Origin: Edwardsiella ictaluri ATCC 33202
GTDB taxonomy: Bacteria > Pseudomonadota > Gammaproteobacteria > Enterobacterales > Enterobacteriaceae
Direction: 5' to 3'
Assembly: GCF_000264785.1 (NCBI RefSeq)
Contig: NZ_AFJI01000052.1
Span: 83,103-147,102 of the forward strand
DNA length: 64,000 nt
In this document: positions 11,673 through 19,769 of the stretch, piece by piece
How positions within the stretch are numbered: the stretch's first letter is position 1
How the letters are laid out: the number at the start of each line of letters is the position of its first letter
Position numbers and translations under genes: made by a program
Notes under the pieces: model-generated
What the model was told of the DNA's origin: nothing
The model's input: the letters and a program-made list of their open reading frames with translations, nothing else
Database searches by the model: none

Positions 11673-12456
11673 TGGGCTGCGTATCGATGGTGTGGCAGTT
11701 TCCGGCCGGTTGGCGCCCCTGAGTGCGTTGGTGGCGCGCGGACGGTTGGTGCATATCATCGGCCCGAACGGTGCGGGTAAAAGCACACTGTTGCTGCGGT
11801 TAGCCGGTTTATTGAGCGGGGAAGGCGAGGTATGGCTGGCGGGGCGGCCGCTGCTGTGCCAGACTCCCGCACAGCAGGCGCGTTGGCGCGCGTGTCTGCT
11901 ACAGCAACAGCTACCGACCGGGCTTATGCCTGTATTTGCTTATCTGGGACTACATGCGCCGCGTACTGCCCCTATCTCGGGGGTCGATACCGTTCTGGCG
12001 ATGCTGAGTGAGTGTCTGGGGCTCAGTGACAAACTGAGTCGGCCGATGAGCCATTTGTCCGGTGGTGAGTGGCAGCGGGTACGGCTGGCGGCTGTGCTAT
12101 TGCAAATTTGGCCGACCTTAAATCCGCAGGGGTATCTGCTGCTGCTGGATGAGCCGATGAGCAGCCTGGATATCCGGCAGCAGGCCGCATTGGATGGCCT
12201 GCTGAGTGAACTGTGCGCTGCTGGGGTTACTGTGATTGCCAGTGCGCACGATCTTAATCACACGCTATTCCATGCCGACGATGTCTGGATGCTTAGCCAG
12301 GGGCAGGTGATGGCGCAGGGCACGGCGCAGGCCGTGATGCAGGTGGCGGCCCTGAGTACGTTGTTTGGCGTACCTTTTCGCCGTATCCGCGGCGGCGACC
12401 GTGACTGGCTCTATTATCACAATGATGAACAGCCTGAAAGCGCATCGGGAAAATGA
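11662..12456 (+). CDS. btuD: Vitamin B12 ABC transporter ATP-binding protein BtuD
   Basis: ATPase of the BtuCD-F importer, 264 aa. Walker [10 protein letters not shown], signature LSGGEWQRV, Walker B LLLLDEP and the H-loop SAHDLNH are all visible. The start at 11662 (MYDNGLRID) overlaps the btuC 3' end. In E. coli nlpC follows directly. Here an AT-rich foreign block of about 4.7 kb intervenes, beginning right after the btuD stop with converging genes. Confidence 0.95.
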   Translation: MYDNGLRIDGVAVSGRLAPLSALVARGRLVHIIGPNGAGKSTLLLRLAGLLSGEGEVWLAGRPLLCQTPAQQARWRACLLQQQLPTGLMPVFAYLGLHAPRTAPISGVDTVLAMLSECLGLSDKLSRPMSHLSGGEWQRVRLAAVLLQIWPTLNPQGYLLLLDEPMSSLDIRQQAALDGLLSELCAAGVTVIASAHDLNHTLFHADDVWMLSQGQVMAQGTAQAVMQVAALSTLFGVPFRRIRGGDRDWLYYHNDEQPESASGK

Positions 12457-12516
12457 AGCCCAATAAGCATATCCACACTGATAGCTGCCACCATATCATC
12501 AGCGTATGAAAAACGA

Positions 12517-13758
12517 TCATGTGACATGATAAATCCCTGTATTTTCTAGATGCCGGATAGCTGCGTAATCTTTCCACAGCTGTGCTTTGTCCTTACTGAT
12601 TAAATAGATTGTCCCTGGTTGACTAAATACATCGGTGGTTTGTTGTATGCTCTTTAGCTCATCAACGTAAAACTCTGCCCGATGAAATGAAGCCAATTGT
12701 TTAAGCTGTACAAGCAGTTTTGACGAGGTAAAAACTGCTTCTTTATCATTGATTAAACCGACATTAAAAGTATGATTTTTTAAATGATAGAATGGCTTTT
12801 CCACCAGGCGTGCAAATTTATCCGGTGCCACAATGGAAACTGCGCTAGCGAGTATTTGCCCTATACCGGTAGTGAGATACGAGACATCTGGACGTAGAAT
12901 ACCATCGCTTCTTGCCGCTATTTCGACCAGGCAGGGGCCACTTGCAGTCAGCATCACCTCAGCATGACTTGGGCCATGCTGAATACCTAAGCATTGACAG
13001 ACCTTTTTTACATAATTAACTAATTGATTAAACTCAGGAGCACTGTAGTCAATGAGCTCATCGATATCATAAACGATGTTGCCACTGGCAAGCCTCTTTT
13101 TATGATATTTTACGACCTCGCTAACCAGGATATGCCCCCCCAGAGATACGAAGTTGACGACATACTCTGTTCCGTGAAGGAATTCTTGGCATAGGATCGT
13201 TTTATTTATAAGGTTAAGTTTGTTTACCTTATTGGATAGGGTGCTAAAAGCATGGCGCACCTCATCCTGAGAGTGGCAAATAAATACACCGTCAGAGCCG
13301 GCGCTATCAATGGGCTTAAGTACCACAGGGTAGGGCTGATCTTCCAGCCAAGTCAGGATCTCGTCCCATCGCGAGAGTATGCACTGCTTGGCTGGCCATA
13401 GTCCATGCTCTCTTAATACCTCCAGCATAATAAACTTATTACGGCGCGCATGTGTTTTGGCATATTCGTTACTGTAGGCGAGATTTAACGTGTGATTTAG
13501 CTTGTCAGCGAGCAGGACGCCACTTTCTGCACCGGCAATAATACACTCCGCACCAAACTTAGAGATAAAATCTAGCGTATGGGAAAGATCGCTATGTATA
13601 ATATTTTCTTGGTAAATGCTATAGTCGAAGCTATTATAATAATAGCTATCTAGCTTATCACTGGATGATATATGTATGAGCTTGCATTGCATATTGTGTA
13701 ACTCTTTGGCTATGAATTTTCCAGATGAAAACCCATCAACTATTGCGATTTTTTTCAT
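12517..13758 (-). CDS. ATP-grasp ligase (amino-acid/peptide ligase type)
   Basis: A 413-aa protein with the ATP-grasp architecture. An N-terminal preATP-grasp Rossmann part (MKKIAIVDGFSSGKF) occupies about 1-100. The ATP-binding segment PYPVVLKPIDSAGSDGV lies near 145-165, the EFLHGTEYVVNFV strand pair near 205-215, and the Mg-binding region LVEIAARSDG near 275-285. These resemble carboxylate-amine ligases that make dipeptides or amino-acid amides. The ATG overlaps the exporter stop (ATGA) with SD AAGGA, so it is the last gene of the four-gene operon. The sequence is more AT-rich than flanking genes. The substrate cannot be inferred from sequence alone. Confidence 0.85.
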   Translation of the reverse strand: MKKIAIVDGFSSGKFIAKELHNMQCKLIHISSSDKLDSYYYNSFDYSIYQENIIHSDLSHTLDFISKFGAECIIAGAESGVLLADKLNHTLNLAYSNEYAKTHARRNKFIMLEVLREHGLWPAKQCILSRWDEILTWLEDQPYPVVLKPIDSAGSDGVFICHSQDEVRHAFSTLSNKVNKLNLINKTILCQEFLHGTEYVVNFVSLGGHILVSEVVKYHKKRLASGNIVYDIDELIDYSAPEFNQLVNYVKKVCQCLGIQHGPSHAEVMLTASGPCLVEIAARSDGILRPDVSYLTTGIGQILASAVSIVAPDKFARLVEKPFYHLKNHTFNVGLINDKEAVFTSSKLLVQLKQLASFHRAEFYVDELKSIQQTTDVFSQPGTIYLISKDKAQLWKDYAAIRHLENTGIYHVT

Positions 13759-14693
13759 CTTTCATCCTTATCGATTTTTTGTAGTTTTACGATGCTTAAA
13801 ATGATGAGTAGAAACGTTATCATAATAACTGTAATGAAAGTTTCAGATGATATATGGATACGTGGATCAAAAAACTGAAAGAGTAAAGTAAATATAGGCA
13901 GCAACAGTAGGATTAATGATACATGTATTGGGTCCAATGTTGCAATGCTGCTTTGGATGAGAAACACAGGTAGTATGTGCCCAATAATAGAAAGGCTCAG
14001 GATAATTAGCAGCATTTCTTTATTTAATAAAAAAGATATCTCATAGGAGAACATATAAAATAGCGTGACCAGTAACATTAATATGTTACGCACACCTAAT
14101 ATTTCATAGGTCTTCCAGTCCCCCGTGCTTAGTCTTTTAGAAAAAAAAGTATACAATACTGTTCCTATTGCACTAAGGACGACACAGGATATACCAATGA
14201 TTCTTTCTGTTGTCGTTGTATCTGTAACGCCACTTTTCCCAACATAGGAGTTAACCAGCATAACAACGACACTTGTCAATATCACCCAGGCTGCATATCC
14301 TTCATATTTTGTAGGGTGGGATGTGTCTTTAATAATATAACGTGAAATGATGAGTGTCAGAGCTGGACCACAAGCAACCGATGCAATGCCCACGACTGCT
14401 GGCTCAAGGTATTTCAATGATAGTATCAGCCCCCCCCAGTTTAATAGAACGGCGGAATTTACTAAAAATAGGTTGCCAAAATTCGCCTTCGCTTTAATGA
14501 AGTAATACCGCGATCCTTTTTTTACGCTGGAGATGATGCTGAAAACCAGGGTTGACAGAATAAAACAGTAGATAATGAAAATTGCCGGATTGACCTCTTG
14601 AATAACATTGGCTACATAGACATCGAATCCCGCACTAATCATGCAAAAAACGACCCCTAAACTAACGCCGGAAAATGCTGCGTTGGTGCTCAT
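13755..14693 (-). CDS. DMT-superfamily (EamA-like) membrane transporter
   Basis: A 312-aa integral membrane protein with about ten hydrophobic helices in two repeats, the layout of EamA/DMT exporters. Such proteins often export amino acids or small metabolites. It starts after AAAGGATAATCCA, a good SD. The stop overlaps the ATP-grasp start by four bases, so the two are translationally coupled. Within the cluster it is the obvious candidate for exporting the product. Assignment is by topology and position, since DMT subfamily motifs are weak. Confidence 0.8.
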   Translation of the reverse strand: MSTNAAFSGVSLGVVFCMISAGFDVYVANVIQEVNPAIFIIYCFILSTLVFSIISSVKKGSRYYFIKAKANFGNLFLVNSAVLLNWGGLILSLKYLEPAVVGIASVACGPALTLIISRYIIKDTSHPTKYEGYAAWVILTSVVVMLVNSYVGKSGVTDTTTTERIIGISCVVLSAIGTVLYTFFSKRLSTGDWKTYEILGVRNILMLLVTLFYMFSYEISFLLNKEMLLIILSLSIIGHILPVFLIQSSIATLDPIHVSLILLLLPIFTLLFQFFDPRIHISSETFITVIMITFLLIILSIVKLQKIDKDER

Positions 14694-14759
14694 TGGATTA
14701 TCCTTTGATAAAAGTATCCATGCGATTTCAGTATAATGTCCATGATGGTGCTATTATTC

Positions 14760-15326
14760 TTAGTTATCGATAATGGTTACTTTATTATCATCAATCTTTA
14801 TTTTTACTATCGATATAATATCATGACCTGTTTCCTCTTTTACGTTGATTCTTCCATTGTTTTGCGATTTTTCGACAACACATATTACTCTCTCCACTAT
14901 ACCTCCAGCATTTTCTATTGCTTTTATTAAAGAAATAACTGTGCCGCCAGTGCTTATTGTATCATCAATAATAACCACCCTATCATTTTTATTTATGCCA
15001 TTTAGATATATATTTCCATCAAAGTACTCTGAGGAAATTTTTACAACATTTTTATTATATTCATTGAGGCTATATGGATACCAGCGAGCCATTGCAAGAG
15101 GTTTTCCAGTCAACAGAGATATCGTAGTAGCTAATGGCGCACCTTTATCCTCCTCGGTGACGATTTTATCAAAGCTAATATTTATATATTTAATAACTTG
15201 ATAAGCTATCTCAATTAAAACAATAGGTCTAAGTGCTGGTAACTGGTCGCTAAATTCATTAACGGTTGTTAACATACGGCCTGATTTAACAACTTTAGCA
15301 TTCGTATAAATTTCCTCAAGAAGCAT
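14760..15326 (-). CDS. Phosphoribosyltransferase-like protein
   Basis: The PRPP-binding signature VVIIDDTISTGGTV (about residues 120-133 with this start) with the preceding GAPLATTISLLTGKP loop marks a type I PRTase fold, closest in feel to adenine/xanthine/orotate PRTases. I prefer the ATG at 15326 (MLLEEIYTNAK, 188 aa). It has TGGAG six bases upstream and clears the preceding stop at 15340. The upstream ATG at 15368 overlaps the PLP gene and lacks an SD. It could attach ribose phosphate to a base-like moiety, supply a nucleotide intermediate, or act as a regulator. Confidence 0.8.
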   Translation of the reverse strand: MLLEEIYTNAKVVKSGRMLTTVNEFSDQLPALRPIVLIEIAYQVIKYINISFDKIVTEEDKGAPLATTISLLTGKPLAMARWYPYSLNEYNKNVVKISSEYFDGNIYLNGINKNDRVVIIDDTISTGGTVISLIKAIENAGGIVERVICVVEKSQNNGRINVKEETGHDIISIVKIKIDDNKVTIIDN

Positions 15327-15339
15327 GATGATCTCCATT

Positions 15340-16278
15340 TTACATATTATATTCTGGATATATGCCATTCCATCGGCTCTTATATTTCCATGAGCTGTCG
15401 AAGAAAATTGTTATGATTACTTTATTGGATACGCTCCTCATGATCTCTTCACTTATTAAAATGTTGGCGCCGCAAGTTGGGCCGATTTCTTTATTGTTTG
15501 TTTTTATGAACCTCCGCATTCGCGCCCATGCGTGTTCTCCACTAATGACTTTTATTTCGTCTATTAGATCTATTTTTGTATTACCTGATATCTTTCCCGC
15601 GCCTAGACCCATCATATTATGTGGGCGATGCGTGAAAATCTTTTTATTTATCTTTGCGTGGATAGGTGATGATTTATCAACCTCAATGCCAATTGACTTG
15701 AGTTTTGGGAATTCTTCTTTTAATATTTTTGATATTCCTGAAAATGTTCCACCTGTTCCTATCGAGCAAATAAAATAATCCGGATTTATATTTTTTGATG
15801 CTAGCTGTTTAATTATTTCGCGTCCGCACTCATACCATGACTCCATGTTTAATATATTCTCTGACTGGTTTATATAGAATGAATTTTTATTGACTTTAGC
15901 GTATGCAATTGCTTCATCATCAGAGCCATTCAGGAATTTTTCCTTTGGTGTTTCAATGATTTCCGCACCAAAGCTTTTTATTTGTTGAATTCGTTCTCTC
16001 GTCATGCCTTCTGGCATAAATATAACAACATTGTATCCTTTCTGTTGCCCAATCCATGCTAGTGCAGCGCCACCGTTTCCCGTTGAGCAATCTATCAGTG
16101 TCATGCCGGGAGAAATTTTACCATGCAGCTCAAGTGATTCTATTATATGTAGAAATGTGCGATCTTTATGGCTCCCTGTGGGGTTCTTGTATTCACACTT
16201 TACAAATAATCTATTTCCATTGCTTGATATATTTGTTAGTTCAATAAGTTCGGTGTTTCCGATCTGTTCGACATCCAT
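15340..16278 (-). CDS. PLP-dependent synthase of the cysteine-synthase fold
   Basis: A fold-type II PLP enzyme of 312 aa. The Schiff-base lysine motif is NPTGSHKDRTF (Lys near residue 38), the substrate loop is CSTGNGGAALAW, and the phosphate cup is GTGGTFSG. Relatives include cysteine synthase, threonine synthase and 2,3-diaminopropionate synthases. The GSHKDR lysine context is not the classical CysK form, so beta-replacement with an unusual nucleophile is plausible. AAGGTG lies eight bases before the ATG. First gene of the operon, 37 nt or so from the predicted start site. The sequence is markedly AT-rich, which suggests horizontal acquisition. Confidence 0.85.
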   Translation of the reverse strand: MDVEQIGNTELIELTNISSNGNRLFVKCEYKNPTGSHKDRTFLHIIESLELHGKISPGMTLIDCSTGNGGAALAWIGQQKGYNVVIFMPEGMTRERIQQIKSFGAEIIETPKEKFLNGSDDEAIAYAKVNKNSFYINQSENILNMESWYECGREIIKQLASKNINPDYFICSIGTGGTFSGISKILKEEFPKLKSIGIEVDKSSPIHAKINKKIFTHRPHNMMGLGAGKISGNTKIDLIDEIKVISGEHAWARMRRFIKTNNKEIGPTCGANILISEEIMRSVSNKVIITIFFDSSWKYKSRWNGIYPEYNM

Positions 16279-16314
16279 TTCTTACACCTTTTAAATTTAT
16301 TAATCTGTTTGTTT

Positions 16315-16343
16315 TTAATACGCTTGTTTTGATGGTAAATCAA
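16315..16343 (-). promoter_or_regulatory. Predicted sigma70 promoter of the four-gene island operon
   Basis: On the minus strand TTGATT (16343-16338) and TATTAA (16320-16315) are separated by exactly 17 bases. Start of transcription would be near 16308, giving a leader of about 30 nt with SD AAGGTG. Four of six and five of six bases agree with the -35 and -10 consensus. No obvious regulator site was recognised. Confidence 0.55.
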
Positions 16344-16873
16344 TAAGTGTAGAGCGATTTTATTGCATGAGGGATGCTTGGTGAGCAGCGTCTGAGGGGG
16401 GTGTTTTACGCGATGATTCTGCTTGCGATAGGGTATTTTCTTGTTGGATGGGTTAATTTCTATAGTATTACCTGTGCATTTCGTACCATAGGGAATAATC
16501 TACTGTGTCATTGTTTAATTAGTGTGTTTAGATTTCTTGTTGCAAAATCATATTTAATTATTATGTTAACCTTGGTGTTCATATTGTTACATTGGCTCTT
16601 GGTGCGGAGGGCGCCGTTGCCGTTTCTTGATGTAAGCATAAGCGGTGGTCGGGCGCCAACCAGATTAAATTAGATGAATGTATTGATGTAATTTATAATA
16701 TCTGCCTTTGTTCTGTAGTCATAACCGCAATGGTACTTGAGTGTCACCGGTGGTTATTCATATTGTTCATGTATCAGGCCGTAGGACATGGCAATATAAT
16801 GCAATGAGCGAATAGGGGTGAAAATGGCTATATGCGTTGGCAGTGCGGGCAACACGGCGTAGCGTTATACGCT

Positions 16874-16981
16874 ATGGACGCTATGGACGCTATGGACGCT
16901 ATGGACGCTATGGACGCTATGGACGCTATGGACGCTATGGACGCTATGGACGCTATGGACGCTATGGACGCTATGGATGCT
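16874..16981. repeat. Twelve-copy 9-bp tandem repeat (ATGGACGCT)
   Basis: Twelve head-to-tail copies of ATGGACGCT, perfect except for the last copy (GAC to GAT). A degenerate TTATACGCT-like half unit precedes them. The 9-bp period preserves reading frame, and all three forward frames are open through the array (MDA, WTL, YGR). This looks like a recently expanded, slippage-prone locus (VNTR) at the island edge. Confidence 0.97.
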
Positions 16982-17244
16982 ATGGGCCTGCGCTGCGGTG
17001 TTGGTAGTACAGGAATAAATAGCCCGCGCCGCGGGTATCTCTGCCGTTCGTTAACTCAGTATTTTGTTGCTTTGATGAGCTAAACCTCAGGTTTTATCCC
17101 ATGACGCATAAAAAACTTGACCTCAGCATGTGTTTCCCCATTATTTATTGATTAAGGCTGTGCGTAGTATGGCTGATAACATCAGGGAGAGTGCGCCAGC
17201 AGGCGCCGTTATAGACGCTAGCGCATCATTGAGGCATAAGGGAG

Positions 17245-17733
17245 ATGAGACGATTGGCATCCGTATACCGCTATTGTGCATGGTGTAGCGTTGCACTGAT
17301 TCTGGCAGGATGTAGCAGCAAACACCGTGCACCGCCACCATCTGGCCGTCTGGCAGACCCGATAGTGGTGGTAGCGCAACTCAATGATCAACTGCAGCAG
17401 TGGCATGGTTCGCCATATCGCTATGGCGGAATGGCGCGTAGCGGTGTTGACTGCTCCGGCTTTGTGTACCGAACCTTCCGCGATCGCTTTGCCATTCAGC
17501 TGCCGCGGACGACACAGGAGCAAACCTCGCTGGGTACCCGGGTATCGCGGGACGATCTGTTACCCGGCGATCTGGTGTTTTTCCGCACCGGAAGCGGTGA
17601 TAACGGTCTGCATGTCGGTATTTATGATACCAATGATACGTTTATCCACGCGTCGACCTCGCAAGGGGTAACGCGATCGTCGCTGAACAACGTCTACTGG
17701 CGTAATGCCTACTGGCAGGCCCGGCGTCTATAG
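17245..17733 (+). CDS. nlpC: NlpC/P60 family cell-wall hydrolase lipoprotein
   Basis: A 162-aa lipoprotein with lipobox LILAGC (Cys near 23). The C-terminal NlpC/P60 domain has catalytic Cys in GVDCSGFV, His in GLHVGIYD and polar third residue His in FIHAST. The family cleaves D-gamma-glutamyl-meso-DAP bonds. Sequence and btuD-nlpC synteny identify NlpC. GGAG abuts the ATG at 17245 directly, so an in-frame TTG at 17254 (spacing nine) is an alternative start. The synteny with btuD is interrupted by the island. Confidence 0.93.
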   Translation: MRRLASVYRYCAWCSVALILAGCSSKHRAPPPSGRLADPIVVVAQLNDQLQQWHGSPYRYGGMARSGVDCSGFVYRTFRDRFAIQLPRTTQEQTSLGTRVSRDDLLPGDLVFFRTGSGDNGLHVGIYDTNDTFIHASTSQGVTRSSLNNVYWRNAYWQARRL

Positions 17734-17807
17734 CCTCCGCTGCGGGCTCTTATCTGCGCAGTGGCAGTGCTATCATCATGACTTTAGCTCAGTAAAAAGG
17801 CATGGTT

Positions 17808-18821
17808 ATGACGCCGTTATCGCTTTTTATCTCCGATTCTCACGATCCCTGGTTCAATCTGGCGGTGGAAGAGTGCATCTTCCGCCAGATGGATCCCGCA
17901 CAGCGGGTTCTTTTCTTGTGGCGTAATGTCGATACGGTGGTGATTGGCCGCGCACAAAATCCCTGGCGCGAGTGCAATACCCGTCGCATGGCGCAGGACG
18001 GCGTTAAACTGGCCCGGCGTAGCAGCGGCGGTGGCGCAGTGTTTCACGATCTGGGCAACAGCTGTTTTACCTTTATGGCCGGTAAGCCCGGCTATGATAA
18101 GCAGGTCTCCACAGGCATCATTCTTGCTGCGCTGGCAGGGCTGGGAATGGATGTCCAGGCCAGCGGGCGCAACGATCTGGAGTTGGATACCCCGCAGGGA
18201 AGGCGCAAAATTTCCGGTTCGGCCTACCGCGAGACCCAGGATCGCGGTTTTCATCACGGAACCCTGCTGCTGAATGCCAATCTGGGCCGTCTGGCCGACT
18301 ATCTGAACCCCGACCTGAAGAAGCTGCAGGCTAAGGGCATTGCCTCAGTGCGCGCGCGCGTCGCCAATCTGTCGGAGTGGGTTGCGGACATCAATCATAC
18401 GCGTCTGTGCAATGCCATCGTCGAAGCCTTTTTTACCCATTACGGGCAGCGGGTCGCACCGCAGCATATCTCGCTGCAGCATCTTCCGGATCTGCCCGGC
18501 TTTGCACAGCAGTTTCAGCGCCAGAGCAGCTGGGCGTGGAACTATGGCCAGGCGCCCGACTTTAGCCATGTGATGGAGACGCGTTTTGACTGGGGCGGCG
18601 TGGAGCTGCACTGCGAGGTGGCGCGGGGGACGATCGTCCGTGCCCGTCTGTTCAGCGATGCGTTGACGCCGGCGCCGCTTGAGGCGCTGACCGTCGCACT
18701 GGCGGGCTGTCCCTATCAGGGAGAGGCGGTATCCCAGCGGGTGTTGGCGCAGGGAGGAGATGATACGACAGGGAGGATGATACCCCAGCTGGCGGCATGG
18801 CTGCGCCGCCAGCTGGCCTAG
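17808..18821 (+). CDS. lplA: Lipoate-protein ligase A
   Basis: Activates lipoate with ATP and transfers it to E2 and GcvH lysines (salvage pathway). The 337 aa include [19 protein letters not shown] and [10 protein letters not shown] with the catalytic lysine. A large N-terminal catalytic and a small C-terminal accessory domain give the full E. coli-like length. AAAAGG sits seven bases before the ATG at 17808. An ATG two codons upstream (17802) is too close to the SD. It converges on the PfkB kinase gene with only six bases between stops. Confidence 0.96.
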   Translation: MTPLSLFISDSHDPWFNLAVEECIFRQMDPAQRVLFLWRNVDTVVIGRAQNPWRECNTRRMAQDGVKLARRSSGGGAVFHDLGNSCFTFMAGKPGYDKQVSTGIILAALAGLGMDVQASGRNDLELDTPQGRRKISGSAYRETQDRGFHHGTLLLNANLGRLADYLNPDLKKLQAKGIASVRARVANLSEWVADINHTRLCNAIVEAFFTHYGQRVAPQHISLQHLPDLPGFAQQFQRQSSWAWNYGQAPDFSHVMETRFDWGGVELHCEVARGTIVRARLFSDALTPAPLEALTVALAGCPYQGEAVSQRVLAQGGDDTTGRMIPQLAAWLRRQLA

Positions 18822-18827
18822 GGCTGG

Positions 18828-19769
18828 CTACAGGCGCGTGTGCGCCTGGGGAAAGCGCGCCTTCAGCTGCGCGCGGGTCGGCGCACCGTCGGGGCCGGGC
18901 TGGCTGACCACGCAGGCGGCGACCTGATTGCCGAGATCGATGGCCTCCTCCAGCGCCAGGCCGAGGGCGAGCCCTGCCAGCACGCCGCCGCAGTGGGCAT
19001 CCCCGGCGCCAATGGTATCGGCTAACGTTATCGGGTAGGCGGGCAGGTGCCGCTGGCGGCCATCGCTGGCGCACAGCCAGGCGCCGTGGGCGTCGAGGCG
19101 GCAGATCAGATGGATCCCGCGTTGGACGGCAAACGCCGACGCGGCTATGACCGGGTCGCCCTCGCCGCACAGCTGCGTGATTTCATCGCGGTTTAGGGTC
19201 AGCAGGCTGCCCGCGGGGAGCCGCTGCCACAGCGTCTCCGGCAGATGGGGCAGGCGAGGCCCGGGATCCAGCAGCAGGGTGCAACCGGGTGGCAAAGCAT
19301 ACATCCATTCGCACAGCGCCTGACCCCCGTCTCCCGCCAGCTCATAGCCACTGAGGTAAACCAGCGCCCCGGCGGGCAGCGCTATCTGCGCCAGCAGGGG
19401 CGCAGACCACTGTGTCTCGCAGCCGCTGACGCTGATAAACGTACGCTCTCCATCGGCTTCAACGCAGGCCAGACACCAGCCGTTATCCTGCTGCGGGTGA
19501 CGCAGCAGCACCGGCAGCGCCAGCGCCGTCATGGCCTGTTCCGCCAGCGCGCCCCAGGGGCCGTTGCCGACCGGCATCCCGTTGATGACCGGGATCTCCA
19601 TGCGGCACAGCGCCCGCGCCACGTTGAAGGCACAGCCGCCGATAGTCCGCCCGCCTTCTTGGGCCTCCATGTCCTCTCCCCGCAGCGGCAGACGCGGCAG
19701 ATTGAGGATCAGATCGCCGACGGCGCCGCCGATGACGGCGACCGGGCGCGGTGTTCGCATCGTTGTCAT
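18828..19769 (-). CDS. PfkB-family carbohydrate/nucleoside kinase
   Basis: A 313-aa ribokinase-fold kinase. The N-terminal glycine-rich VIGGAVGDLI and GGCAFNVARAL contact the sugar. The C-terminal signature DTIGAGDAHCGGVLAG carries the catalytic Asp and anion hole. It probably phosphorylates a ribosyl-type substrate. The start overlaps the NCS1 permease stop by four bases (ATGA), so transporter and kinase are coupled and the substrate is likely a nucleoside or related compound carried by the permease. The exact substrate is unknown. Confidence 0.85.
   Translation of the reverse strand: MTTMRTPRPVAVIGGAVGDLILNLPRLPLRGEDMEAQEGGRTIGGCAFNVARALCRMEIPVINGMPVGNGPWGALAEQAMTALALPVLLRHPQQDNGWCLACVEADGERTFISVSGCETQWSAPLLAQIALPAGALVYLSGYELAGDGGQALCEWMYALPPGCTLLLDPGPRLPHLPETLWQRLPAGSLLTLNRDEITQLCGEGDPVIAASAFAVQRGIHLICRLDAHGAWLCASDGRQRHLPAYPITLADTIGAGDAHCGGVLAGLALGLALEEAIDLGNQVAACVVSQPGPDGAPTRAQLKARFPQAHTRL

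Larger units (their letters stand above)
16279..17244. other. AT-rich island flank without a confident gene
   Basis: Besides the island promoter and the 9-bp repeat array this 966-bp stretch holds no supported gene. An open frame at 16374-16673 (+) is hydrophobic but has no ribosome site and ends in unrelated GC-rich sequence. The frame through the repeat (16832-17083, +) only translates the repeat. Composition changes from AT-rich to GC-rich near 16820-17090, marking the right island boundary. Clean direct repeats, an integrase and a tRNA target are not seen. Confidence 0.6.

Noticed and set aside
16374..16673. 99-aa hydrophobic ORF in the island flank.
   Set aside because: Hydrophobicity is expected from AT-rich sequence; no SD, no conserved motif.
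16832..17083. 83-aa ORF translating the 9-bp repeat as Met-Asp-Ala units.
   Set aside because: Sequence outside the repeat is not protein-like and no SD is present; kept only as a repeat feature.
18831..18848. CAGGCGC/GCGCCTG hairpin between lplA and the PfkB kinase.
   Set aside because: Lies within the kinase 3' coding sequence with no T-run, so terminator function is unsupported.
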